Positions 27,887 through 38,600 of a DNA stretch of 64,000 bases are shown here, piece after piece. A model generated the notes under the pieces. It was not told the origin of the DNA and searched no databases. It saw nothing but the letters and a program-made list of their open reading frames with translations. The position numbers and the translations under genes were made by a program. The DNA comes from Faecalibacillus intestinalis (lineage in GTDB: Bacteria > Bacillota_I > Bacilli_A > Erysipelotrichales > Coprobacillaceae): the NCBI RefSeq assembly GCF_003024685.1, contig NZ_PYLQ01000008.1:32981-96980 (forward strand). The letters run 5' to 3'. Within the stretch, counting starts at the first letter, position 1. The number at the start of each line of letters is the position of its first letter.

Positions 27887-29876
27887 ATGAACCAATATAA
27901 AAACTTATTTGAATCAATAGAAATTAATGGATTAACATTAGAAAATAGATTAGTCATGACACCTATGGGAACTAATTTTGGTGAACAAAATGGAGAAATG
28001 AGTTTTCTACATATGGATTATTATGAAAGAAGAGTTCAAGGAGGTTATGAGCTTATGATTGTTGAAAATGCTTGTGTGAAATATCCAGAGGGAAGTAATG
28101 GAACTACACAACTTAGAATAGATGCTGATAATTATATACCAAGACTTTATAAATTATGTGAGACAATTCATCAATATGGAGCTAAAATTGCTATCCAATT
28201 AAATCATGCAGGAGCAAGTGCCTTGGAAAGTCGTATTGGTATGCAACCTGTTTCTGCAAGTAATTTACCAAATAAAGAATGCGGTGCTATTCCAAGAAAA
28301 TTATCAGTTGAGGAAATTTATAGTATCGCTGATGATTATGCAACCTCAGCTAAAAGAGCTCAAACAATAGGTTTTGATGCCATTGAAATACATGCAGGAC
28401 ATTCATATCTAATTTCACAATTTTTATCACCACTTACGAATGATAGAACGGATGAATTTGGTGGAAATATAGAAAATCGTGCACGTTTTGCTAAAATATT
28501 GTAGAAAAAGTAAGAAAAGTAGTCGGTCCACGTTTTCCTGTTATTATAAGAATTTCTGCAGATGAATTTTTAGATGGTGGTAATATATTAGAAGATAGCA
28601 TTGAATGACTTAAATACTTTGTAAAAGAAGTTGATATGATTGATGTTTCTGCAGGATTAAGTGATTCAATTCATAAACCAATAGATGCTTCATATTATCC
28701 TGATGGATGGCGTCGTTATATGGCACGTGCTATTAAAGAAGTTTTTCCTGATAAAATAGTCATGACATCAGGAGATATTCGCAATCCTCAAAGTGCTTGT
28801 GAAATTCTTGAAAACCAAGATACTGATTTAATTGGAATGGGTCGTCAAACAATTGCAAATCCAAGTTGGTCTCATAAAGTCAAAACAGGAAAAATAGATG
28901 AAATTCGTCAATGTATTTCTTGTAATATTGGATGTGCAGGACATCGTATTGGATTAAATAGAACAATCCGTTGTACAGTTAATCCAGATGTTTTCTATGA
29001 TGATTTTTATAAAAAACAAAAAGTAAATAAGAAAACGAATGTAGTAGTTATTGGTGGGGGAACAGCAGGACTTGAAGCAGCTTGTACAGCAAGTGAAGTA
29101 GGATGTACAACATTTTTAATAGAAAAAGAAAAAACTTTAGGTGGCTTAGCTAGACAAATTAGTCAAATACCTGAAAAAACAAGAATAGCTCATTTTCCTA
29201 AGTATTTAGAAAAAAGAGCAGAAAAGTTACACGATTTATTTTAAAAGGAGTAGAAGCAAACGTTGATTTTGTTGATAATTTTAAATCTGATATTGTTGTT
29301 GCAACTGGTTCAAAATCAATCCTTCCACCAATTAGTGGATTAAAGGAAAATATTGATTTAGATAATCATAAGGTAAGTAGTATTGATAAATTTATGAATC
29401 ATCTAGATCTTTATCTAGATGATACAACCAATAAAGAGATTGTTATTGTTGGTGGAGGAGCAGTAGGATTAGATGTTGCTGAATATTTTGCTAATAGAGG
29501 GGCATCACCTACTATTATTGAAATGATGAATCAAATTGGAAGAGATCTTGATCCTGTTACAAAATCACAAACAAAAGAAATGATGGAAAAACATCATGTA
29601 AAACAAATGACACAAACAAAATTAAAAGAATTACATGAAAGCTATTTTATTGTAGAAAAAGAAAATCAAGAAATAAAAGTTCCATTTGATTATGGCTTTG
29701 TATGTTTAGGAATGAAAGCTTATAATCCACTTTATTTACAACTTAAAGATTATTATCAAGATAAAAATGGTGATGTTTTAGAAATTGGAGACTGTAAAAG
29801 AGCTAGACGTATTATTGAAGGAACACAAGAGGGAAGAAATATTATTCATTTATTAAAACAAAAAGAATTATTGTAG
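27887..29876 (+). pseudogene. Broken NADH:flavin oxidoreductase (2-enoate reductase/OYE-like, Fe-S and FAD)
   Basis: Three frames together spell one protein of about 660 residues. An old-yellow-enzyme TIM barrel (VMTPMGTNFG, IQLNHAGASA, IEIHAGHSYLISQFLSP) is followed by the Fe-S loop CISCNIGC...CTVNP and a two-dinucleotide-fold FAD/NAD part (VIGGGTAGLEAA, VIVGGGAVGLDVAEY). A one-base loss near 28497 (KI-VEKVRKVV), an in-frame TGA at 28606-28608 (SIE-stop-LKYF) and a frameshift near 29240 break it. A GGAGGG ribosome site is intact. Relatives reduce enoates or dienoyl thioesters. Confidence 0.88.
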
Positions 29877-29890
29877 AGGGGAAAATAAAA

Positions 29891-30740
29891 ATGGCAGAAA
29901 TTACTGAAAGAGTGACTGGAATACAGAATTAATAGGACTTATTGCTAATCCTATTAGACATTCTAAAAGTCCAACAATGCATAATGAAGCATTTGCTAAG
30001 TTAGGATTAGATTATTGTTATATGTGTTATGAAGTTAATCATGAAAATTTAGAGAAAACTGTAGAAGGTTTAAAGGCAATGAAAGTAAGAGGATGGAATG
30101 TCTCTATGCCTAATAAAACAACAATTGTAAAGTATTTAGATCACTTAACACCTGTTGCTAAGATGGGCCAAGCAGTTAATACTGTTATTAATGATGATGG
30201 TGTTTTAACTGGTACTACGACTGATGGCGTTGGTTTTATAAAAGTGTTAAAAGAAAGCAATCTTGATCCTATTGGTAAAAAAATAACGATTGTTGGGGCT
30301 GGTGGAGCAGTTACAGCTATTGAAATACAAGCGGCTTTAGATGGTGTCGCAGAGATTTCTATTTTTAATAGAAAAGATGAATTTTATAATCAAGCTTTAT
30401 TTAATTGTAAAAATATTAATGAAAATACTCAATCAAAAGCTAAAGTTTTTGATTGAGCAGATCATGAAGCATTAAGAAAAGAAATGAATGAATCTTACTT
30501 ATTTGTTAATGCAACAGGAGTAGGAATGAAACTTATTTAAGAAAAGATTTTTATGTAGCAGATACTGTTTATGCTCCTAAAGAAACTGAATTATTAAGAG
30601 TTGCTAGAAAATTTGGGGTTAAAAAAGCTATTAATGGCGAAGGTATGATGCTTTATCAAGGAGCAGAATCTTTTAAATTATGGACTGGAAAAGAAATGAC
30701 GGTTGAACATATCAAAGATATTTTAAATTTAGAGTTTTAA
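29891..30740 (+). pseudogene. Broken shikimate dehydrogenase-like (AroE family) gene
   Basis: The AroE/YdiB family signature is clear: GLIANPIRHSKSPTMHNEAF, GWNVSMPNKT, TDGVGF and the NADP-fold GAGGAVTAIEIQAA. Lesions are a one-base deletion near 29920 (GN-TELIG), an in-frame TGA at 30454-30456 where relatives have a Trp (VFD-stop-ADHEAL), and a deletion plus frameshift near 30525-30540. The C-terminal NGEGMMLYQGAESFKLWTGKEM is still readable to TAA 30738-30740. It follows the oxidoreductase by 14 bases, so the pair was an operon. Confidence 0.88.
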
Positions 30741-30772
30741 AAAAGTATCACGAAAAAGCGATACTTTTTAAA
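30739..30772. terminator. Bidirectional terminator between the aroE-like remnant and the Crp gene
   Basis: AAAAGTATC / GATACTTTT (30741-30749, 30760-30768) flanked by A and T runs; it overlaps the end of the Crp frame. Confidence 0.85.
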
Positions 30773-31380
30773 CGGTTAAATAAATTTAAATTTTTAATGA
30801 CTAAATGTTTTTGATGATAGTAAATAAAATCTTGATCAATAAGTTGATTTAAAATTCTAGAAGTTGTTTCTCTTTTTGCACCAATTAATTGAGAAAGAAA
30901 AACAACTGAAAAATCAAAAGGAATTTCAATGTCATCTTGATAAGGAATACCAAGTTTATGAGCTAAATAACAAAGATATATAGTTAAACGCGCTTGACTA
31001 TTTTGATAAGAATTAAATTTTAAAAGATTTTGATTTTCTATATATTTAGAAGCTAACGATGATTGTATTTTTTGTGAAAATAGAAAATTATCATGGATTA
31101 ACTCTTTAATGATAGAAATAGGAATTACTAAAATAGTAGAATTTTTTAAGACTTTAATATTTGAAGAAGCGTATTCTTGATAGATAGCGTCTTCGTTTAA
31201 AAAATGTTCTTGATTTTCAATATTGAGTATTCTTTTACTGTCATTTTCAAAAAGGCAATAATTATAAGCAATACCTTGAAGTAAGAAAAATATATTTTCA
31301 TTTTTTTGTTTTTCTTCAATAATGAGTGTATTTTTCTTGATATGTTTAATTTGACCAAATTGAATGATAGTTAATATCAT
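30748..31380 (-). CDS. Crp/Fnr family transcriptional regulator, N-terminus probably frameshifted
   Basis: The readable frame gives 210 residues: a cyclic-nucleotide-binding-like beta domain (IFFLLQGIAYNYCLF) and a C-terminal Crp helix-turn-helix (FLSQLIGAKRETTSRILNQLI). The helix RETTSR keeps the Arg, Glu and Arg that read GTGA in E. coli CRP. Upstream, a different frame starting at ATG 31426 with ribosome site GTGAGGA encodes MERSQIIDIKQFNTFYDINY, which looks like the true N-terminus. A one-base indel near 31360 separates them. Either a shorter protein starts at 31380 or the gene is dead. Confidence 0.65.
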   Translation of the reverse strand: MILTIIQFGQIKHIKKNTLIIEEKQKNENIFFLLQGIAYNYCLFENDSKRILNIENQEHFLNEDAIYQEYASSNIKVLKNSTILVIPISIIKELIHDNFLFSQKIQSSLASKYIENQNLLKFNSYQNSQARLTIYLCYLAHKLGIPYQDDIEIPFDFSVVFLSQLIGAKRETTSRILNQLIDQDFIYYHQKHLVIKNLNLFNRLKSIAFS

Positions 31381-31516
31381 AAAATGTATTAAATTGTTTT
31401 ATATCAATTATTTGACTTCTTTCCATAAAAAATCCTCACTTTTATATAAGAATTTTAAAATAAAAAGATAATTATAAACAATATCATAATTTCTATGGTT
31501 TGATAGATAAAATCTA

Positions 31517-32348
31517 TCAAACATTTTTAAAATTTATCATTTCTTGAATAATATCTAAAGATAATTTAGAAATATTTAAAGGATCATATACAATATAGAT
31601 TTCTCTTTCTTTATAAGGAAGAGAAATTTCTTTTTTTATAATATTTTGATAAGAAAGAAGCGTATCATTATCTTCCATAATAGAAACAGCTAAATTAGCA
31701 TTTACTAAACCAATCATCGAATTTTCATCATCAAAATAGTTAGTAGGTTTAAAGGGTAAATGTTAACTTATAAATAAATCTTTAATTGTACTATAAAGTG
31801 TCATATTTTTTTGATAAGTATAGAAAGGATAATCTAATAGATCTTTTAATTCTACTTTTTCTTTTTTTGATAAAGGATTTTCTTTTGAAAGTACAATGAC
31901 AAGTTTTCTTTTAATAAGAGGAATATATTGTAAATGATTGTCTTTGATTTTCTAATATTTTTTGAGTAATTGTTTCTGTCTTTTCACTACGAAATTGTAT
32001 GTTGATTTGAGGTTGTTCTTTTTGTAAATGAATGATAAAAGGTACAAGAAAACTATTAATGACAGTAGGAATAGATGAAATTTTAATATCTTTTTTTGGT
32101 TGAATAGCATGAATTCCTTCATCTAAAATTTGTAAACTTTTTGATACATAATCTAAGAATATTTTTCCTTCTTGAGAAAGTTGAATAGTTCTTCCTTCTT
32201 TTTTAAATAAAGCAACAACTAGTTCTTTTTCTAATTCTTTGATTGCAAATGAAAGTGTAGGTTGCGAAATATAAAGAGCTTCACTTGCTTTACGATAATG
32301 TAAATAATGAGCTAGACATTGAAAATAACGTAATTGATGTAATTTCAT
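31517..32348 (-). pseudogene. Broken LysR family regulator
   Basis: The first 145 codons encode an intact LysR N-terminus (LHQLRYFQCLAHYLHYRKAS, SQPTLSFAIKELE). The frame then runs into a stop after ENQRQSFTIYSSY, and the ligand domain resumes in another frame (LQYIPLIKRKLVIVLSKE), consistent with a small deletion/frameshift near 31925. A second lesion is a TAA at 31763-31765 (DLFIS-stop-HLPF). The last part (MIGLVNANLAVSIMED) remains open. It is divergent from the GH1 gene at 32484, which it may once have controlled. Confidence 0.88.
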
Positions 32349-32425
32349 ATTATCCCTCCGAATATATATTTATTATAACGAATTCTGTATTATTATGAAA
32401 ATGAGATTTTCATAAAGTGAAAAAA

Positions 32426-32439
32426 TGAAACCGAATACA
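32426..32439. promoter_or_regulatory. cre-like site upstream of the second GH1 gene
   Basis: TGAAACCGAATACA matches the CcpA consensus except at one position (A for the fixed T). It lies 11 bp before a TATAAT -10 (32450-32455), so binding would block the promoter. Confidence 0.5.
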
Positions 32440-32462
32440 TAAAAATGAATATAATATTATAA

Positions 32463-33955
<1,493 letters not shown>

Positions 33956-33956
<1 letters not shown>

Positions 33957-33983
33957 AAGAATTGCAAAATGCAATTCTTTTTT
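33956..33983. terminator. Bidirectional terminator between GH1 and the LysR gene
   Basis: AAAGAATTGC / GCAATTCTTT perfect 10-bp stem (33956-33965, 33971-33980) with T and A runs on either side. Confidence 0.9.
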
Positions 33984-34863
33984 AATATTTTTCTTTTATT
34001 AATTGAAAGAATGCTTTCATTTCATGAGAAAGCCACTTATCTTTATGACAAAGAAGTTGACGATAGACATCAATTTTGTAATCAGGAAGATTGATTTGAG
34101 TGATTGTTTTATTTTTTAAAGCATCTTCTAAAATATATTTTGGTAAAAAACTAATATATTGATCAAGTTTTAATAGTTCTAAAAGTAAATCTGTGTTTTT
34201 AGATTGAATAAAAGGCTTGATTTCTAAATGATTTTCATGAAGTTTTTCTTCAAGAAGACGACGATAACTAGCATCTTTTTCTGTTAAAATAATGGGGTAA
34301 GATAAGATATCTTGAATCGTTGGCTGTTTGATTTTGCAAATTGGATGATGGCATGATGCTACAAAAGTAACATCTTCTTTAGATTGATATATTTTTAACC
34401 AATCTGTATCTAAAAGTTGTTTATCAACTAAATATGCAAAATCAATATCATTATTTTTAAGCATTTTTAATAGACCTTCGATTGTATCTGTTGTAATTGA
34501 AACAGATACATGAGGATGGTATTGATGATATTTACAAATAAGTCTAGGAACTATAGAAGAGCATAATGAATCAATAGTTCCAATTGTAAGATGTCCATTA
34601 AGTTCTAATGAAGGATTAATGGCTTCTTTTGCACATGAAATATCATCAAGTATTTTTATACAATGATGATAAAACGTTTTGCCGTGATTTGTAAGAGTTA
34701 CTTTTTTACCTAAGCGATCAAACAATTGTACACCAAGTTCTCTTTCAAGATTTTTGATATGAATGGTGATAGATCCTTGACAATAATCTAATTTTTTAGA
34801 AGCTTTTGAAAAACTTCCTTGTTGAACAATAGTTGTAAATGAAATAAGTTCTTGTATTTCCAT
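33982..34863 (-). CDS. LysR family transcriptional regulator
   Basis: Intact 293-residue regulator. The winged helix-turn-helix at the N-terminus includes GSFSKASKKLDYCQGSITIHIKNLERELG, and a periplasmic-binding-protein-like effector domain follows (LTIGTIDSLCSS...). It is divergent from the L-cysteine desulfidase gene with 107 bp between them, the classic LysR layout. An 8-bp inverted repeat in that gap is a candidate operator. The sensed ligand is probably a sulfur or serine/cysteine metabolite, inferred from context only. Confidence 0.9.
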   Translation of the reverse strand: MEIQELISFTTIVQQGSFSKASKKLDYCQGSITIHIKNLERELGVQLFDRLGKKVTLTNHGKTFYHHCIKILDDISCAKEAINPSLELNGHLTIGTIDSLCSSIVPRLICKYHQYHPHVSVSITTDTIEGLLKMLKNNDIDFAYLVDKQLLDTDWLKIYQSKEDVTFVASCHHPICKIKQPTIQDILSYPIILTEKDASYRRLLEEKLHENHLEIKPFIQSKNTDLLLELLKLDQYISFLPKYILEDALKNKTITQINLPDYKIDVYRQLLCHKDKWLSHEMKAFFQLIKEKY

Positions 34864-34911
34864 AAGAGTCTCCTATTAAAAAAATTAAACAGCTTTATTA
34901 AAAACGTTTAA

Positions 34912-34940
34912 TTTACTTGATAACATATTCATATTAAACT
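34912..34940 (+). promoter_or_regulatory. Predicted promoter of the cysteine desulfidase gene
   Basis: TTTACT (34912-34917), a 17-bp spacer and TAAACT (34935-34940), 31 bp before the start codon. Confidence 0.5.
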
Positions 34941-34951
34941 AGAGTTATCAA
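34917..34951. promoter_or_regulatory. Inverted repeat, candidate LysR operator
   Basis: TTGATAAC (34917-34924) and GTTATCAA (34944-34951) are perfect 8-bp arms 19 bp apart. They straddle the predicted -10 of the desulfidase gene in the gap shared with the divergent LysR gene. Confidence 0.5.
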
Positions 34952-34970
34952 TTAATCAAGGAGTATTCAT

Positions 34971-36242
34971 ATGAAAAAGACAGAGCAAAAATATCAAGCA
35001 TTTGTTCAAATATTAAAAGAAGAATTAATACCTGCTATGGGATGTACAGAACCGATTTCATTAGCGTATGGAGCAAGTATTGCTAGAAAAGTGTTAAATC
35101 ATCTACCTACAAAAATTGTTGTAGAAGCAAGTGGAAGTATTATAAAAAATGTAAAGAGTGTCATTGTTCCTCATACACATCATTTAAAAGGAATTAAAGC
35201 AGCTGTTTGTGCTGGAATCATAGGAGGCAATGATGATAAATATTTAGAAGTATTAAGTCAAATTGATGAAAAAACAAAGAAAGAAATTGATCAATATATA
35301 GAAAAAGTAGATTTTGAAGAACATTTTTTGGATAGTTCAAAAGTATTTGATTACATAATAACGGTTTGGAATAAAAAGGACTATGTAAAAGTAAGAATAA
35401 GTGATTCTCATATGCATGTTGTTTGTATAGAAAAAAATGGACAAATTCTTCAAGAAGAAAAAAGTGTTGTAAAAAAAGAAAAAGCAGATCGTTCATTATT
35501 AGATATAAAAGATATTTATGACTTTATAACGACTGTTGAACTGACAGATATTCAAGATATTTTAGAAAGACAAATAGATTATAATTACGCAATTGCTTGT
35601 GCTGGTTTAAAAGATAATTATGGAGCTAATATTGGAAAAGTTCTTTTAAAATCTTTCGGCAATGATGTCAAAAACAAAGCAAAGGCTTATGCTGCAGCCG
35701 GTAGCGATGCAAGAATGAATGGATGTGAATTGCCCGTTGTTATTAATTCTGGTAGTGGTAATCAAGGGATGACATGTTCTTTACCTGTTATCATCTATGC
35801 TCAAGAATTAAAGGTTTCAAAAGAAAAAATGTTTAGAGCGTTAGCTCTATCTAATCTGGTAGCGATTCATGAAAAAAGTGGTATTGGAACTTTATCAGCT
35901 TACTGTGGGGCAGTAAGTGCCGCTACTGGAGCTGGTGCAGGAATTGCTTATTTATACGATGAAGATTATCAAGCTGTCATTCATACAATTGTTAATACAC
36001 TTGCCAATGTTTCAGGTATTGTTTGTGATGGAGCAAAAGCTTCTTGTGCAGCAAAAATTGCTTCTAGTGTTGATGCGGCTATTTTAGGTTATCATATGTA
36101 CAAAAATGGACAGGAATTTAAATCTGGAGATGGACTTGTGATGGAAAATGTTGAAGCAACGATTCAAAGTGTTGGACGATTAGGTAGAGAAGGAATGAGG
36201 GAAACGAATAAAGAAATTATAAAGATGATGATTCATGAATAA
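34971..36242 (+). CDS. cyuA: L-cysteine desulfidase family protein (UPF0597, CyuA-like)
   Basis: Iron-sulfur enzyme related to L-serine dehydratase alpha chain. Characterised relatives degrade L-cysteine to pyruvate, ammonia and sulfide. The 423-residue protein starts with PAMGCTEPISLAYGAS, whose Cys is a [4Fe-4S] ligand. It carries NSGSGNQGMTCSLP, LSAYCGAVSAATGAGAG and VCDGAKASCAAKIASS, which supply the other cysteines. AAGGAG precedes the ATG. Divergent LysR gene and shared operator-like repeat suggest amino-acid-dependent induction. D-serine or other substrates cannot be excluded. Confidence 0.9.
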   Translation: MKKTEQKYQAFVQILKEELIPAMGCTEPISLAYGASIARKVLNHLPTKIVVEASGSIIKNVKSVIVPHTHHLKGIKAAVCAGIIGGNDDKYLEVLSQIDEKTKKEIDQYIEKVDFEEHFLDSSKVFDYIITVWNKKDYVKVRISDSHMHVVCIEKNGQILQEEKSVVKKEKADRSLLDIKDIYDFITTVELTDIQDILERQIDYNYAIACAGLKDNYGANIGKVLLKSFGNDVKNKAKAYAAAGSDARMNGCELPVVINSGSGNQGMTCSLPVIIYAQELKVSKEKMFRALALSNLVAIHEKSGIGTLSAYCGAVSAATGAGAGIAYLYDEDYQAVIHTIVNTLANVSGIVCDGAKASCAAKIASSVDAAILGYHMYKNGQEFKSGDGLVMENVEATIQSVGRLGREGMRETNKEIIKMMIHE

Positions 36243-36250
36243 TAATCAAA

Positions 36251-36278
36251 ATGGAGTATTAATTTAACAATACTCCAT
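36251..36278. terminator. Bidirectional hairpin between cyuA and the tcdA fragment
   Basis: ATGGAGTATT / AATACTCCAT perfect 10-bp stem (36251-36260, 36269-36278). The T-rich side favours the minus strand; on the plus strand only CTTTC follows. Confidence 0.7.
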
Positions 36279-36525
36279 CTTTCATTACATCAGTTTTATA
36301 TTTTCCAACAGTATCATAAGTAGCAATAATTTGACGATTTGGATTAGTTAAACAGATTTTATCATCGTCAATTAGATCAAATGAGCCAATTCTGCTTCTT
36401 ACTAAAGCTTCGCCAACATATCCGCCAACACCACCTAAACCAAAGATAGCAACTCGACTATTTTTTATTTTATCCATGGCTTCTTTTCCATATAATAATT
36501 GTGTTCTTGAAAATTGATTTAACAT
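36259..36525 (-). pseudogene. Truncated duplicate of tcdA (first 82 codons)
   Basis: 88 codons starting with an intact GGAGGAAG ribosome site. The first 82 residues differ from the full-length TcdA at 38601-39356 at nine positions only and include the ATP-binding GLGGVGGYVGEAL. The frame then leaves the family (DGVLLN) and ends inside a hairpin. The catalytic cysteine and C-terminal domain are missing, so it cannot act as a dehydratase. It is a partial duplication that has drifted. Confidence 0.88.
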
Positions 36526-36552
36526 ACTTCCTCCGTAAGATTCATTCTATGG

Positions 36553-36592
36553 GGATCAAAAAGTATGTAAGTCTAATGGAAAAGAATTATAA
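36553..36592 (+). pseudogene. Remnant of a GH1 gene 3' end
   Basis: Forty bases match the last 40 bases of the GH1 gene (33917-33956) with about three differences. They encode [12 protein letters not shown] and a stop in the same order, and the same kind of terminator follows. Nothing upstream continues the gene, so this is the scar of a lost or deleted GH1 paralogue. Confidence 0.8.
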
Positions 36593-36621
36593 AGAGAGTT
36601 GTAAAAGCAATTCTCTTTTTT
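36591..36621 (+). terminator. Terminator of the lost GH1 copy
   Basis: AAAGAGAGTTG pairs with CAATTCTCTTT (36591-36601, 36608-36618, one G-U pair) and is followed by T residues. Confidence 0.8.
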
Positions 36622-36637
36622 GTTTATAGAGTTGATT

Positions 36638-36666
36638 TTGTAAAAAAGAATGAGTTGTGCTATACT
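36638..36666 (+). promoter_or_regulatory. Predicted promoter of the GGDEF gene
   Basis: TTGTAA (36638-36643), 17-bp spacer, TATACT (36661-36666) with an extended -10 TGC. Confidence 0.65.
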
Positions 36667-36693
36667 TTTTAATAGTTAAAGGAAGTCATGAAT

Positions 36694-38583
36694 ATGCAAA
36701 GTTTAAAGGAATTGATTCAAAAGGAAAGTAAAAAAATCACATTACTTATTATCTTTTTTTTAGTGATTATTGTTACTTTTTTTAACTGTATAACAGCTAA
36801 AAAAGAAGCAAATTATACAGCACAAACGACTTTTTATCATATTGAACAAATTTTAAATGAAAATCAAAAAGATTTAAATAAACAAAAGAAAGAATATCGA
36901 CAAACCTGTATTGATAATGCTCAAGCTGTTGCATATAGTCTTCAAGAAAATCCAGATGCTTTATATAATATTGATGAATTAAAGAAAATAGCACAGTATG
37001 TTGAAGTTGATGAAATTCATATTTTTAATAAGCAAGGTGTTATTATTTCTGGGACACATCCTGAATATTATGGTTATTCATTTGATTCAGGTAAACAACT
37101 AAGCTTTTTTAAACCATTACTTTCTAATCAAAATTTACAACTGACTCAAAAAATTATGGAAAATACTGCTTCTCATATAAAAATGCAATATTCTGCTTTA
37201 TGGAGTGAGAATAAAGAATTTATTGTACAAGTAGGCATGAATCATGAAAATGCCTCTAAAGCAACTAAAAAGAATCAATTATCTTATTTATTTAAATTAT
37301 TTAGAGTAAATAATGAAGCACAATATTATGCAATCAATTCTAAAAATCATAAGATTGTTGGTACAACACATCATCATATAGGAGATGTAGCTTCTAGTAT
37401 TGGATTGAAAGATACACAAATTAAAGAAGCAAAAAATGGTTTTTTTACTGAAATTGATGGACAATTATCCTATTGTGTTTCAAAGAAAATAAAAAATAAT
37501 TATATTTATTGTATTATTCCTGTAAGAGTTCTTTTTAAGGAAGTACCTAAAAATTGTTTAGAAATGATCGTTTGTTTAATTATTATATCTATTTTATTTA
37601 GATTACTTATTATTAAATATATTCGTGTTTATGTGATTGATAGTATAAATCAAATTAATCATCAATTATCTAAGATTTCTAAAGGTCAATTAGATGAGGA
37701 AGTATCGATTAATAATAGTTTAGAATTTCAAAAATTAAGTCATTATATTAATGAAATGAAACAAAGCTTATTAGTTAATAATAAAAAAATGGATTATATT
37801 TTAACCCAAACAAATCAACTTATCGGGTTCTATGAATATAATCAAAAATTAAATACATTGTATTTATCAGATGGGTTTAAAGAAATATTTTCTTTAAATT
37901 CACAACAATGCACACAATTTAAAGAAGATATTAATGATTTTATTGATTTTTTAAATAAAATAAATACACATCAAGTTGAAAAAGATATTTATTATCTTCC
38001 TCAAATGAAACGTTATATACAAATAAATGATCGAAAAGATCAAGATACTACATTAGGCGTTATGATAGATATCACAACCTCTTATATAAAAAGAAAGAAA
38101 ATAGAAATAGAAAGAGATGTCGATGAATTAACACAAATATATAATCGAAATGGTTTAAAAATAAAAATCAATAAGTTATTAGAAGATAAAAATATAGCTC
38201 AATATGCTTTGATATTTATAGATTTAGATGGCTTAAAACAAGTAAATGATGTCTATGGACATTATTGTGGAGATCTTTATTTAAAACAAATGACAAATGT
38301 TTTAAAAACTATTTCGGGAGAAAAATGTTTGGTAGGACGCTTGGGTGGAGATGAATTTATTGCTTTTTTTCATCATTATGATTCAATGGAAAAATTAAAT
38401 AATGATATTAATCAATTAAATGAAATAAGAGATCAAATCGTTTTATTAGCAGATGATCATAGTGTAAATTTAGCGTTTTCATATGGTGTTTGTTATGGAA
38501 CAGAAAGTACTGATTTACAAAGAATGATCGAGATTGCAGATTATAAGATGTATGAAAATAAACGTAAAAGAAAAGGAAGATAG
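36694..38583 (+). CDS. Membrane-anchored diguanylate cyclase (Cache-like, HAMP, GGDEF)
   Basis: Predicted to make cyclic di-GMP from GTP in response to an external signal. About 629 residues: helix 1 (ITLLIIFFLVIIVTFF), an extracytoplasmic sensor of about 250 residues resembling a Cache fold, helix 2 (MIVCLIIISILFRLLII), a HAMP-like linker, a PAS-sized segment, and a C-terminal GGDEF domain with RLGGDEFIAFF and LIFIDLDGLKQVND. No RxxD inhibitory site lies five residues before GGDEF. The start is ATG 36694 (8 nt from AAAGGAAG); ATG 36688 is too close. Confidence 0.9.
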   Translation: MQSLKELIQKESKKITLLIIFFLVIIVTFFNCITAKKEANYTAQTTFYHIEQILNENQKDLNKQKKEYRQTCIDNAQAVAYSLQENPDALYNIDELKKIAQYVEVDEIHIFNKQGVIISGTHPEYYGYSFDSGKQLSFFKPLLSNQNLQLTQKIMENTASHIKMQYSALWSENKEFIVQVGMNHENASKATKKNQLSYLFKLFRVNNEAQYYAINSKNHKIVGTTHHHIGDVASSIGLKDTQIKEAKNGFFTEIDGQLSYCVSKKIKNNYIYCIIPVRVLFKEVPKNCLEMIVCLIIISILFRLLIIKYIRVYVIDSINQINHQLSKISKGQLDEEVSINNSLEFQKLSHYINEMKQSLLVNNKKMDYILTQTNQLIGFYEYNQKLNTLYLSDGFKEIFSLNSQQCTQFKEDINDFIDFLNKINTHQVEKDIYYLPQMKRYIQINDRKDQDTTLGVMIDITTSYIKRKKIEIERDVDELTQIYNRNGLKIKINKLLEDKNIAQYALIFIDLDGLKQVNDVYGHYCGDLYLKQMTNVLKTISGEKCLVGRLGGDEFIAFFHHYDSMEKLNNDINQLNEIRDQIVLLADDHSVNLAFSYGVCYGTESTDLQRMIEIADYKMYENKRKRKGR

Positions 38584-38600
38584 ATTAATTATCTTCCATT

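Noticed and set aside
28606..30456. In-frame TGA codons at probable Trp positions in the oxidoreductase (28606) and aroE-like (30454) genes, suggesting TGA recoded as Trp.
   Set aside because: Trp is written TGG throughout, many intact genes end in TGA (cdd, ygiQ, RnfG neighbours), and both genes carry other frameshifts. Ordinary TGG-to-TGA decay explains it.
20534..32348. All the frameshifts could be sequencing or assembly errors.
   Set aside because: Not excluded for single-base indels in homopolymers, but nonsense codons, the missing part of GGDEF, the chimera and larger deletions need real mutations, and long genes outside the region are intact. Kept as a caveat.
34895..34915. cre-like sequence near AAAACGTTTAA upstream of the cysteine desulfidase gene.
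   Set aside because: It misses the second-position G and both terminal consensus bases, so it is no better than an AT-rich palindrome.
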